Shown here one piece after another: positions 10,982-18,873 of a DNA stretch of 26,867 nt. Every line of letters starts with the position of its first letter. Position 1 is the stretch's first letter. This DNA is from JACKJP01 sp050186955 (GTDB lineage: Bacteria; Pseudomonadota; Alphaproteobacteria; Rhizobiales; Tepidamorphaceae), in assembly GCA_050186955.1 (NCBI GenBank), contig JBFWXZ010000020.1:1-26867 (forward strand). Direction: 5' to 3'. A program made the translations under genes and the position numbers. Below the pieces are notes generated by a model, which saw only the letters and a list, made by a program, of their open reading frames with translations, did no database searches and was not told the origin of the DNA.

Positions 10982-12661
10982 ATGCCCCTTCCGCTCCGCG
11001 CGCGCCGCACCGGCGCTCCTCTGCTCGCGACGCTGGCCGTCGCGCTCGTTTCCTCGACGGCGCTGGCCGGCGAGTTCCGCCCCGACAGCCGCATCGACGC
11101 GGTGACCGTCTATCCGGCGGGCGCCGAGGTCACGCGGGCGGTCCCGGTCAGCCTGCCGGCCGGCGATCACGTGGTCTTCGTCGAGGGACTGCCGGACGGC
11201 ATCGACGCCGGCTTCCTGCGCGTCGACGGGGCCGCCGACGCGGCGCTGACGATCCAGTCGGTCGACGTCGCGCGGGTTCCCGTCATCGCCGAGGCGGAGA
11301 ACCGCAACGCGCTCGAGGCGGAGATCGAGACGCTGCGCGACGAGCGGGCGCGCCTCGACGGGGTGGTGCGCACGGCGGAGATGCAGCGGCGCATGATCAC
11401 CGCGCTCGCCGGCAGGACCGTCGCCGCCGCAACGACGGGCGCCGCGGACGAGGACGGCGGCAAGGTCGCCGGCATGTCGCCGGCCGAGCTCTACACCTTC
11501 ATCGACGAGAAGCACACGGCGGTCGAGGAGCGCATCCTCGCCGCGCGGCAGGGCCAGCGGGCGATCGACAAGCGTATCGAGGAGATCATGCGACAATTGT
11601 CGCGCCAGACCGGCGATCCGCAATGGGCGAGCCGCGTCGCCGTGAGGATCTCGGCGCCGGCCGACGCCGCGGGGACGCTCAACGTGCGCTACCGCGTCGG
11701 CGCTGCAGGCTGGCGGCCGGTCTACGATGCGCGGCTCGATACCGGCGGCGAAAACCCCTCGCTCACCATCGTGCAGCGCGCCGAGATCAGCCAGACCAGC
11801 GGCGAGGACTGGCGCGGCGTGAAGCTGACGCTGGCCACCGCCAACCCGCTCGGCGCGACCTCGGCGCCGGAGCCGCGGACGCGCTACATCGATTTCGTGC
11901 GCCCGCGGCCTGAGCCGCGCAACTCGATGCCGGCGCGCAACTATGGCGGCGCCGCCGACACCGCCGCGGCGCCGGCGGCCGACGAGGAGATGGCCAAGGT
12001 CGCCGAGGCGCCGGTGCCGGTGGTCGATACCGGCTTCGACGCCGAATACCGCGTGCAGGGCGTTGCCGACATCGACGCGTCGGGCGATACCCGGCTCGTC
12101 AGGATCGCCGACCACGTCATGCCGGCGGCGCTGGAGGCGCGCATCGTGCCGGCGCTCGACGCGCATGCCTATCTCTCCGCGAAGCTGACCTTCGAGGGCC
12201 GCTCGCCGCTGCCGGCGGGACCCGTCACGCTGTTCCGCGACGGCATGAATGTCGGCGCCTCGGCGATGCCGGTTCTCAATGCCGGCGACGAGACGGTGCT
12301 CGGCTTCGGCCGCGACGAGCGGATCACCGTGGAGCGCACGCAGGTCGTGCAGCGCAAGGGCGAGACCGGCGTCTTCACCCGCGAATCCAACGACATCCGC
12401 GACTGGCGCACCGAGATCGCCAACCGCCATGCCCAGCCGATCGCCATCGTCGTCTACGAGACGCTGCCGCGCGCCATCCATGAGGAGATCCGCGTCAGCG
12501 CCCTCGACAGCAACGACAAGCCGGACGCGAGCGACGCCGACGGGCGGCCGGGCGTGCTGGCATGGCGGTTCACGCTGCAGCCGCAGGCCGAGCGGACGAT
12601 CTCCTTCGGCTACCGGATCGACTGGCCGCGCGACCGGGAGATCGTCACCGGGATGCGCTGA
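10982..12661 (+). CDS. DUF4139 domain protein, mucoidy inhibitor MuiA-like
   Basis: The 559-residue protein begins with a signal peptide (basic MPLPLRARR, hydrophobic core, STALAG with cleavage after about residue 29). Then comes a DUF4140-like N-terminal beta segment (DSRIDAVTVYPAGAEVTRAV), a helical, probably coiled-coil region at about 100-210 rich in Glu and Arg, a linker rich in Ala and Pro, and the large C-terminal DUF4139 beta-sandwich (GAAGWRPVYDARLDTGG through to FGYRIDWPRDREI). The family is periplasmic or surface-exposed; one distant member was named for reducing mucoidy in Shigella, but no reaction is known. It stands alone on this strand, tail to tail with homospermidine synthase. 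Confidence 0.85.
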   Translation: MPLPLRARRTGAPLLATLAVALVSSTALAGEFRPDSRIDAVTVYPAGAEVTRAVPVSLPAGDHVVFVEGLPDGIDAGFLRVDGAADAALTIQSVDVARVPVIAEAENRNALEAEIETLRDERARLDGVVRTAEMQRRMITALAGRTVAAATTGAADEDGGKVAGMSPAELYTFIDEKHTAVEERILAARQGQRAIDKRIEEIMRQLSRQTGDPQWASRVAVRISAPADAAGTLNVRYRVGAAGWRPVYDARLDTGGENPSLTIVQRAEISQTSGEDWRGVKLTLATANPLGATSAPEPRTRYIDFVRPRPEPRNSMPARNYGGAADTAAAPAADEEMAKVAEAPVPVVDTGFDAEYRVQGVADIDASGDTRLVRIADHVMPAALEARIVPALDAHAYLSAKLTFEGRSPLPAGPVTLFRDGMNVGASAMPVLNAGDETVLGFGRDERITVERTQVVQRKGETGVFTRESNDIRDWRTEIANRHAQPIAIVVYETLPRAIHEEIRVSALDSNDKPDASDADGRPGVLAWRFTLQPQAERTISFGYRIDWPRDREIVTGMR

Positions 12662-12679
12662 GCGGCGCCGCTCAGCGCA
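12654..12679. terminator. 26-bp perfect palindrome spanning both convergent stop codons
   Basis: The sequence from 12654 to 12679 is its own reverse complement, centred between 12666 and 12667 (core CTGAGCGGCGCCGCTCAG). It contains the TGA stop of the DUF4139 gene and the TGA stop of homospermidine synthase. As RNA either strand forms a GC-rich hairpin, so it may act as a compact bidirectional terminator or 3'-end stabiliser, although no T-tract follows. Confidence 0.55.
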
Positions 12680-14129
12680 CGAGGATGTTGCGGAACTGCC
12701 AGGGGTCCTTGCGGTCGAGATCCTCCTTGAAGAGCTTCTCGCGGTCCTCCAGCGGCGTCCAGTCGGTGTAGTAGCCCTTCACCGGCCCGAGATAGGGCAT
12801 CTGGATCTCGAGGCAGCGGCGGAAGTCCATCTCGTCGGATTCGACGATGCCGGCCTGCGGGTTCTCCAGCGCCCAGACCATGCCGGCCAGCACCGCCGAC
12901 GTCACCTGGAGGCCGGTGGCGTTCTGGTAGGGGGCGAGCTTGCGGGCCTCGTCCAGCGAAAGCTGCGAGCCGTACCAGTAGGCGTTCTTCTTGTGGCCAT
13001 AGACGAGGACGCCGAGCTCGTCGACGCCGTCGACCAGCTCGTCCTCGTCGAGCACGTGGTGGACCGGCTGCACCCGGCCGGCGGCGCCGAACACCTCGTC
13101 GAGGGAGAGCACGGCGTCGTTGCAGGGGTGGTAGGCGTAGTGGGTGGTCGGCCGGTAGACGACCTTGCCGTCCTTGCGGACGGTGAAGTAGTCGGCGATC
13201 GACACCGATTCGTTGTGGGTGACGAGGAAGCCGTACTGGGCGCCGGGCGTCGGGCACCAGCTTCGCACGCGGGTGTTGGCGCCGGGCTGCTCGAGATAGA
13301 TGGCGGCCTTGCAGCCCTTCTTCTGCTTGCGGGCGTTCTTCGGCATCCATTTCTCGTGGGTGCCCCAGCCGAGCTCGGCCGGCTGCATGCCCTCGGAGAT
13401 GAAGCCCTCGACCGACCAGGTGTTCCAGAACACGTCCATGGGCTTGGGCTTGCGGGTGCGCTGGGTGTCGCGCTCGGCGATGTGCACGCCCTTGACGCCG
13501 AGCTTCTTCATCAGCTTCGCCCAGCCCTCGCGGTCGCCGGCGGCGGGTTCCTTCACCTTGGCGCCGGTGTCGCGGGCGATGTCGATCAGCGCCTTCTTGA
13601 CGAACCACGAAACCATGCCGGGATTGGCGCCGCAGCAGGAGACGGCGGTGGTGCCGCCGGGATTGGCCCGCTTCTCCTCGCGCACAGGCTCGCGCAGCGC
13701 GTAGTTGGTGCGCTCGGCGTTGCCCTTCTTGCTGTCGAAATAGAAGCCGAGCCAGGGCTCGACGACGGTGTCGATATAGAGCACACCGAGCTTGCGGCAG
13801 AGCTTGATGAGGTCCAGCGAGCCGGTGTCGACCGAGAGGTTGACGCAGAAGCCCTGGCCCTCGCCCTCGGTGAGCAGCGGCGTCAGCAGCCTCTTGTAGT
13901 TGGCCTTGGTCACCGCCTCCTGGACGAAGCGGACCTTGTGCTTCTTCAGCAGGTCGGCGTGGCTGTCGTCGGGATCGACGACGACGAAGCGCTTCGGATC
14001 GTATTCGAAGTGGCGCTCGATGAGGGGCAGCGTGCCGCGGCCGATCGAGCCGAAGCCGATCATCACGATGGGGCCGGTGATCGTGCCGTGCCTGGGCCAG
14101 CCGGCGGCTTCGTCAGTCTTGCTCATCAT
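12672..14129 (-). CDS. hss: Homospermidine synthase
   Basis: Hss joins two putrescine-derived units to give sym-homospermidine, the typical polyamine of many rhizobia, with NAD+ as redox carrier. The 485-residue product has the nucleotide motif GFGSIG (25-30), a following acidic VVVDPDDSHAD strand, and long conserved stretches such as SVDTGSLDLIKLCRKLGVLY, DTVVEPWLGFYFD and CCGANPGMVSWFVKKAL. The length matches bacterial Hss. Two adjacent ATG codons open the frame; GGAG lies 4 bases before the first and 7 before the second, so initiation at 14126 is equally or more likely. It is the last gene of a polyamine set transcribed after the decarboxylase and acetyltransferase genes. Confidence 0.95.
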   Translation of the reverse strand: MMSKTDEAAGWPRHGTITGPIVMIGFGSIGRGTLPLIERHFEYDPKRFVVVDPDDSHADLLKKHKVRFVQEAVTKANYKRLLTPLLTEGEGQGFCVNLSVDTGSLDLIKLCRKLGVLYIDTVVEPWLGFYFDSKKGNAERTNYALREPVREEKRANPGGTTAVSCCGANPGMVSWFVKKALIDIARDTGAKVKEPAAGDREGWAKLMKKLGVKGVHIAERDTQRTRKPKPMDVFWNTWSVEGFISEGMQPAELGWGTHEKWMPKNARKQKKGCKAAIYLEQPGANTRVRSWCPTPGAQYGFLVTHNESVSIADYFTVRKDGKVVYRPTTHYAYHPCNDAVLSLDEVFGAAGRVQPVHHVLDEDELVDGVDELGVLVYGHKKNAYWYGSQLSLDEARKLAPYQNATGLQVTSAVLAGMVWALENPQAGIVESDEMDFRRCLEIQMPYLGPVKGYYTDWTPLEDREKLFKEDLDRKDPWQFRNILVR

Positions 14130-14318
14130 GGGGCTCCCTGAAGTTCGGAATTATCGCGGGGGAAGGGCGGTCCCGCTGCGGGTTCAGCCGAGGTCGGGCA
14201 GGGCCGTCCCGGCGGGCGAAAGACAAATGTTCCTGCGCGCGATCTCGCGGCCGTCCGGCCGGTCCTTGATGCCAGGGGCCACGGGGCGTCCTTTCCGCGT
14301 CGCGCAACGCCTCTGCCT

Positions 14319-14339
14319 ATCGCCGCCGGGGGCGGCGAT
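14319..14339 (-). terminator. Stem-loop between the GNAT gene and hss
   Basis: A perfect 9-bp stem (ATCGCCGCC / GGCGGCGAT) closes a 3-base loop, about 30 bases after the acetyltransferase stop as read on the minus strand. No T-tract follows, so it may cause partial termination or protect the upstream RNA end. The rest of the 238-base spacer (14130-14367) shows no gene; an hss promoter could lie there, but I see no clear one. Confidence 0.4.
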
Positions 14340-14367
14340 CAACGCCTTGAGCGCCATCGTACGCGGA

Positions 14368-14889
14368 TCAGGCGGCGCGGGCCGCCGCCGGCACGGCGAA
14401 ATCGCCGCTCGGACGAACCATGCCGCGGGCGAGCTTGAGGGCGCCGGCGGTCAGCTCGAGACCGAGGAAGCGGCGCTCGTCGACCCAGCCGGGCATCTCC
14501 AGGTTCACCGTGTGGCGGCGGGCGAAGCCGAAACGCGCGTAGTAGGGCGCGTCGCCGACGAGGATCACCGCCTTGTGGCCGCGGCCGAGCGCGCGGGCGA
14601 TCGACTGGCGCACGAGCCTGGCGCCGATGCCTGAGCCCTGGCGGTCGGCGACGACGGCGACCGGGCCGAGCAGCAGCGCCGGGACGTTGCCGGCCATCAC
14701 GTGCCACAGCCGGATCGTGCCGACGACGCGGCCGTCCTCGACGGCGACGAGCGCCAGCCCGTCGGCGGGCCGGCGGCCGTCGCGCAGCCGCTGCGCGGTC
14801 TTGCGGCGCCGGTCGGGGCCGAAGCCCTCATCGAGCAGCGCCTCGATGGCCGCGACGTCGGCGGCCTCCTCCTGACGGATCATGATCAT
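14368..14889 (-). CDS. GNAT family N-acetyltransferase
   Basis: The 173-residue protein shows the GNAT layout: an N-terminal strand and helices (IRQEEAADVAAIEALLDEGFG), a strand VGTIRLWHV, the central LLGPVAVVADRQGSGIGARLV with the acetyl-CoA pyrophosphate loop RQGSGIG, and the late GDAPYYARFGF segment. Its close resemblance to the YhbS-like subgroup (GPVAV...GxGxG...VGD..YY.RFGF) supports acetyl-CoA use, but the acceptor is unknown. The gene starts 13 bases after the decarboxylase stop and precedes homospermidine synthase, so a polyamine or related amine is a possible acceptor; that is inference from position. ATG codons at 14889 and 14883 are both possible starts. Confidence 0.85.
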   Translation of the reverse strand: MIMIRQEEAADVAAIEALLDEGFGPDRRRKTAQRLRDGRRPADGLALVAVEDGRVVGTIRLWHVMAGNVPALLLGPVAVVADRQGSGIGARLVRQSIARALGRGHKAVILVGDAPYYARFGFARRHTVNLEMPGWVDERRFLGLELTAGALKLARGMVRPSGDFAVPAAARAA

Positions 14890-14902
14890 CGCGGCGCGTT
14901 CC

Positions 14903-16036
14903 TCAGATCACGTAGGTGGCGAGCGGCGGGAAGCCGTTGAAGGCGACGGCCGAATAGGTCGTCGTGTAGGCGCCGCAGGACTCGATGATGATCTCGTCGC
15001 CGACCGTCAGCGACAGCGGCAGCGGATAGGGCGTCTTCTCGTAGAGGACGTCGGCGGAATCGCAGGTCGGGCCGGCGACCACGCAGTCCTCCACCGGGCC
15101 GCCGTCATGCGGCGTGCGGATGGGATAGCGGATCGCCTCGTCCATGGTCTCGGCGAGGCCGCCGAACTTGCCGATGTCGAGGAACACCCAGCGCTTGTCG
15201 TCGGTGTCGGACTTGCGCGAGATCAGTACCACCTCGGCCTTGATGACGCCGGCGTCGCCGACCATGCCGCGGCCGGGCTCGATGATGGTCTCGGGAATGC
15301 GGTTGCCGAAATGGGCGAGCAGGGCGCCCCGGATCGCCTGGGCGTAGGCGTCGACGACCGGCACGTCCTTGAGGTAGCGGGCCGGGAAGCCGCCGCCGAG
15401 ATTGACCATCTGCAGCTGGATGCCCTTCTCGGCGAGCGCGCGGAAGATCGTCGCCGCCTCGGCGAGCGCGGAATCCCACGCGCCGAGCCGGGTCTGCTGC
15501 GAGCCGACATGGAAGGAGATGCCGTAGGGCTTCAGGCCGAGGTCGCGGGCCGCCAGCAGCACGTCGACGGCCATCGCCGGGACGCAGCCGAACTTGCGCG
15601 ACAGTGGCCATTCGGCGCCCTCGCCATCGGTCAGGATGCGGCAGAAGACGCGCGCGCCGGGCGCCGCGCGGGCGACCTTGGCGACTTCCTCGGCGCTGTC
15701 GACGGCGAACAGCGTGATGCCGAGCGCGTGGGCGCGGGCGATGTCGCGCTCCTTCTTGATGGTGTTGCCGAAGGAGATGCGCGCCGGCGTCGCGCCGGCG
15801 TCCAGCGCCATCTCGATCTCGGCCACCGAGGCGGTGTCGAAGGAGGAGCCGAGCGAGGCCAGCAGCGACAGCACCTGCGGCGCCGGATTGGCCTTCACCG
15901 CGTAGAAGACGCGGGTGTCGGGCAGGGCGCGGCGGAAGGCGAGGTAGTTGTCGCGCACGACGTCGAGATCGACGACGACGCAGGGGCCCTCCGGACGTCG
16001 GGTCTCGAGGAAGGTGCGGATGCGGTCGGTCATCAT
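14903..16036 (-). CDS. Ornithine (or ornithine/lysine) decarboxylase, fold-type III PLP enzyme
   Basis: This enzyme most likely converts ornithine to putrescine, the substrate of the homospermidine synthase encoded downstream. The 377-residue protein is a short, alanine-racemase-fold decarboxylase: PLP Lys48 in FYAVKANP, the phosphate and cofactor segments FHVGSQQ and NLGGGFPARY, the EPGRGMVGDAG loop, and the catalytic Cys325-Asp326 in GPTCDSADV contributed across the dimer. These motifs are shared by ornithine and lysine decarboxylases of this size, and some alphaproteobacterial members use both, so the substrate is not settled by sequence. It leads the operon decarboxylase, GNAT, hss and is preceded by a long structured leader. 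Start ATG doublet at 16036/16033. Confidence 0.92.
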   Translation of the reverse strand: MMTDRIRTFLETRRPEGPCVVVDLDVVRDNYLAFRRALPDTRVFYAVKANPAPQVLSLLASLGSSFDTASVAEIEMALDAGATPARISFGNTIKKERDIARAHALGITLFAVDSAEEVAKVARAAPGARVFCRILTDGEGAEWPLSRKFGCVPAMAVDVLLAARDLGLKPYGISFHVGSQQTRLGAWDSALAEAATIFRALAEKGIQLQMVNLGGGFPARYLKDVPVVDAYAQAIRGALLAHFGNRIPETIIEPGRGMVGDAGVIKAEVVLISRKSDTDDKRWVFLDIGKFGGLAETMDEAIRYPIRTPHDGGPVEDCVVAGPTCDSADVLYEKTPYPLPLSLTVGDEIIIESCGAYTTTYSAVAFNGFPPLATYVI

Positions 16037-16420
16037 GGGCGTTGCTCCCAGTTCCTAAGGCGTCGGTTGCGCCTTTCCCGCCGCACGGCCGGCTGCGGGT
16101 GGAATCGCATCCGGCCGCATCCGGCACGGGATGCAGCGCATCGTGGACCGGTCTCGCGACCGGGCCGGTTAATTCGCCTTGGATTGGAAGGGTCGCCCCG
16201 TCCGCACGTCCGGCAAGATGGTCAAGCCTCTCCAGTGTCCCCGGCCTTTGGAGGGCCGGCAGAGACCAAAAAAGCCCGCACCGTCGTTGCTTTCAGGATG
16301 TCCTCGCTTGACCGGTTGGCCGGGAAGCGACCGGAGGGGTTAGCTCCGGGTACCTTACCGGGCCTCTCACCTGTTCGAGAGGCCGGCGGACACCCACAGG
16401 CACGTGCGACTTTGGGCGAC
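16037..16420 (-). ncRNA. Structured 5' leader of the decarboxylase gene, candidate speF RNA motif
   Basis: About 380 bases without a credible gene separate the predicted transcription start from the decarboxylase. Read on the minus strand they contain GGCCTCTC / GAGAGGCC (a perfect 8-bp hairpin), GGTAAGGTACC, CCGGA / TCCGG, a six-T run near 16269, CCGGCC / GGCCGG around CTCCAAA, and GACCGG / CCGGTC near 16155. A conserved speF RNA upstream of ornithine decarboxylase genes is known in alphaproteobacteria (Weinberg and colleagues, Rfam). Gene, length and density of hairpins fit; the exact match was not tested. It probably adjusts decarboxylase expression to polyamine or ornithine status. Confidence 0.6.
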
Positions 16421-16425
16421 GCGAG

Positions 16426-16453
16426 AGATAGGGCCGTTCGCGTTCACAATCAA
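16426..16453 (-). promoter_or_regulatory. Candidate promoter of the polyamine operon
   Basis: On the minus strand TTGATT (16448-16453) and CTATCT (16426-16431) are 16 bases apart, the same arrangement as the serC and tRNA-Glu promoters. Transcription would begin near 16419, just before the first leader hairpin. Confidence 0.55.
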
Positions 16454-16483
16454 TGAATTTCTGAGCCGGTTTTCCGGAAAATT

Positions 16484-17413
16484 TCACACCGGCGGCGTCA
16501 GCGGTATGCGCCGGCTGGAAACCTCCGCGAGCGCGATGCCGCCGAGGACCAGGAAGAGGCCGACGGCGTGGTAGAGCTGGAACCGCTCGCCGAGCACGAT
16601 GACGGCGAGCGCGGAGCCGAAGATCGGCACCAGATTGGTGAACAGCCCGGCGCGGCCGGCGCCGATGAGCTCGACGCCGCGCACGAAGAAGGTCTGGGCG
16701 ATGAGCGAGGGGAAGATCACCACGAAGGCGACCAGCCCGATGCTCAGCCAGTTGACGACCGGCAGGTTGCCATAGGCCATCTCGACGGCGGCCACCGGCA
16801 CGCTGGCGATCGCGGCGGCGAAGGTGGTGGTGAACATCAGCACCTGCCAGGAAATCTGCGGTTTCTTCTTCAGGGCGATCGAATAGCCGGCATAGAGCAG
16901 GTTCGTCGCCATCATCAGGGCGTCGCCGATATTGAGGTTGAGCATCAGCAGGCTGTCGACATTGCCGTGGCAGGCGGTGAAGAGGACGCCGCCGATGGCC
17001 ACGATGGCGCCCAATATCTGCAGCAGGGTGGCGCGCTCGCGGTAGAACACGACCATGCCGAGCAGGATCAGCATCGGCATCGCCGACTGCTCGATGGTGA
17101 CGTTCATGGCGGAGGTGTATTGCAGGGCGCCGTAGAGCCCGAAATTGAAGGTGGCGAAGCCGAGCACGCCGAGCAGGAAGAGATAGCCGGCGTTGCGCCG
17201 CACGATCGGCATCGCGGCGGGCAGCGTCGGGCGGCAGAGGAAATAGAAACAGAGCGCGGCGAACGACCAGCGCAGCGCCGTCAGGGTGAAGGGCGGGATG
17301 AGGCCGGTGGCGATCTTGCCGGCCACGGCGTTGGCGCCCCACATCAGCGCGGTGACGCTGAGCAGGAAATAGGCGCTGTTCCAGAAGTGCCAGCCCTTGC
17401 GCGATTCACTCAT
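16484..17413 (-). CDS. EamA/DMT-superfamily transporter
   Basis: The 309-residue protein is strongly hydrophobic throughout, with about ten membrane segments forming two EamA repeats; examples are FLLSVTALMWGANAVAGKIA at the start, LFLLGVLGFATFNFGLYGAL, and SALAVIVLGERFQLYHAVGL followed by FLVLGGIALA near the end. The GE..Q.YH.VGL motif before the last helix is typical of the family. DMT carriers export or import amino acids, nucleotides or other metabolites, and the substrate cannot be read from sequence. The start has GGAG six bases upstream. It is divergent from purA (122-base spacer), and the polyamine operon follows on the same strand after its own promoter. Confidence 0.9.
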   Translation of the reverse strand: MSESRKGWHFWNSAYFLLSVTALMWGANAVAGKIATGLIPPFTLTALRWSFAALCFYFLCRPTLPAAMPIVRRNAGYLFLLGVLGFATFNFGLYGALQYTSAMNVTIEQSAMPMLILLGMVVFYRERATLLQILGAIVAIGGVLFTACHGNVDSLLMLNLNIGDALMMATNLLYAGYSIALKKKPQISWQVLMFTTTFAAAIASVPVAAVEMAYGNLPVVNWLSIGLVAFVVIFPSLIAQTFFVRGVELIGAGRAGLFTNLVPIFGSALAVIVLGERFQLYHAVGLFLVLGGIALAEVSSRRIPLTPPV

Positions 17414-17535
17414 GTCGTACTCCGCTGCGACCGCCCGCGCCTCAATAGACCAGAGGGGGTCGCGGTCAAGGCCAAAGGCGTCTATACAGGCGCCCGCGCC
17501 GGTCCCGGAAGGCCGGCCCAGGACAGGAATGTGAC

Positions 17536-18828
17536 ATGGCGAATGTGGTCGTGGTCGGCTCGCAGTGGGGCGACGAGGGCAAGGGAAAGATCGTCGACTG
17601 GCTGTCGGAGCGCGCCGACATCGTGGTGCGCTTCCAGGGCGGCCACAATGCCGGCCACACGCTCGTCGTGGGCGGGAAGACCTACAAGCTCAGCCTGCTG
17701 CCCTCTGGCGTGGTGCGGCCGGGCAAGCTCGGCGTCATCGGCAACGGCGTCGTCATCGATCCGTGGGCGCTCAAGACGGAGATCGAGCGCATCGAGAGCG
17801 AAGGGGTGAGGATCACCCGCGACAACCTGCGCATCGCCGAGAACGCGACCCTCATCCTGCCGCTGCACCGCGAGCTCGACGCGCTGCGCGAGGAGGCCGC
17901 CGGCGCCGGCCAGATCGGCACCACCAAGCGCGGCATCGGCCCGGCCTACGAGGACAAGGTCGGCCGCCGCGCGATCCGCGTGATGGACCTGCAGAACACC
18001 GACACGCTGAAGGGCAAGATCGACCGCATCCTGACCCATCACAACGCGTTGCGGCGCGGGCTCGGCCAGCCCGAGATCGCCGCCTCCACCCTCTATGACG
18101 AACTGTGCGGGGTGGCGCCGTCGGTGCTGCCCTATATGGACACGGTATGGGCGCTGCTCGACCAGTCGCGGCGCGAGGGCAAGCGGATACTGTTCGAGGG
18201 CGCGCAGGGCGCGATGCTCGACATCGACCACGGGACCTATCCCTTCGTGACCTCGTCCAACACCGTCGCCGGCCAGGCCGCCGCCGGCTCGGGAATCGGT
18301 CCGGGCGCGCTCGGCTACGTGCTCGGCATCACCAAGGCCTACACGACGCGCGTCGGCGCCGGCCCGTTCCCCACCGAGCAGGACAACGAAACCGGCGAGC
18401 GGCTCGGCGAGCGCGGGCGCGAATTCGGCACCGTCACCGGGCGCAAGCGCCGCTGCGGCTGGTTCGACGCGGTGATGGTGCGCCAGGCGATCCGCACCGG
18501 CGGCATCACCGGCATCGCGCTGACTAAGCTCGACGTCCTCGACGGGCTGGAGACGGTGAAGGTATGCACCGGCTACGAACTCGACGGGCAGCCGATCGAC
18601 CGCCTGCCCGCCTCGCAGGGCGCGCAGGCGCGCGTCACCCCGCTCTACCAGGAGCTGGAGGGCTGGAGCGGCTCGACGCAGGGCGCGCGCTCCTGGGCCG
18701 ACCTGCCGGCGCAGGCGGTGAAATATGTCAGGCGGGTGGAGGAGCTTATCGGCGCGCCGGTGGCGCTGCTGTCGACCAGCCCGGAGCGCGACGATACCAT
18801 CCTTGTGCACGATCCCTTCGAGGACTAA
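17536..18828 (+). CDS. purA: Adenylosuccinate synthetase PurA
   Basis: PurA joins IMP and aspartate using GTP, the first step from IMP to AMP. The 430-residue protein is full length, with the GTP loop GDEGKGK (12-18), the catalytic Asp13 and His41 in QGGHNAGHT, a TTKRGIGPAYEDK segment, the IMP-binding FEGAQGAMLDIDHGTYPFVTSSN region (quoted in part: FEGAQGAMLDIDHGTYP), GAGPFPTE, and TVTGRKRRCGWFD. The start lies at the canonical MANVVVVGSQWGDEG with AGGA-rich sequence before it. The next gene starts 45 bases downstream on the same strand, so co-transcription is likely. Confidence 0.98.
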   Translation: MANVVVVGSQWGDEGKGKIVDWLSERADIVVRFQGGHNAGHTLVVGGKTYKLSLLPSGVVRPGKLGVIGNGVVIDPWALKTEIERIESEGVRITRDNLRIAENATLILPLHRELDALREEAAGAGQIGTTKRGIGPAYEDKVGRRAIRVMDLQNTDTLKGKIDRILTHHNALRRGLGQPEIAASTLYDELCGVAPSVLPYMDTVWALLDQSRREGKRILFEGAQGAMLDIDHGTYPFVTSSNTVAGQAAAGSGIGPGALGYVLGITKAYTTRVGAGPFPTEQDNETGERLGERGREFGTVTGRKRRCGWFDAVMVRQAIRTGGITGIALTKLDVLDGLETVKVCTGYELDGQPIDRLPASQGAQARVTPLYQELEGWSGSTQGARSWADLPAQAVKYVRRVEELIGAPVALLSTSPERDDTILVHDPFED

Positions 18829-18873
18829 ACCCTTAGACCGAAAAGCTCCTGGAGCGGCGGAAAGACCATTCGA

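Noticed and set aside
9263..12481. A 1072-residue open frame on the minus strand over serA and the DUF4139 gene
   Set aside because: It is antisense to two well-supported genes and its translation is Arg/Asp/His-rich, low-complexity and without domain motifs, as expected for the opposite strand of high-GC coding DNA.
16367..16447. A 26-codon GTG-start frame at the head of the decarboxylase leader, resembling a regulatory leader peptide
   Set aside because: The GTG lies inside the spacer of the predicted promoter, upstream of the likely start site, and has no ribosome site; it also has no ornithine-stalling-like sequence that I know.
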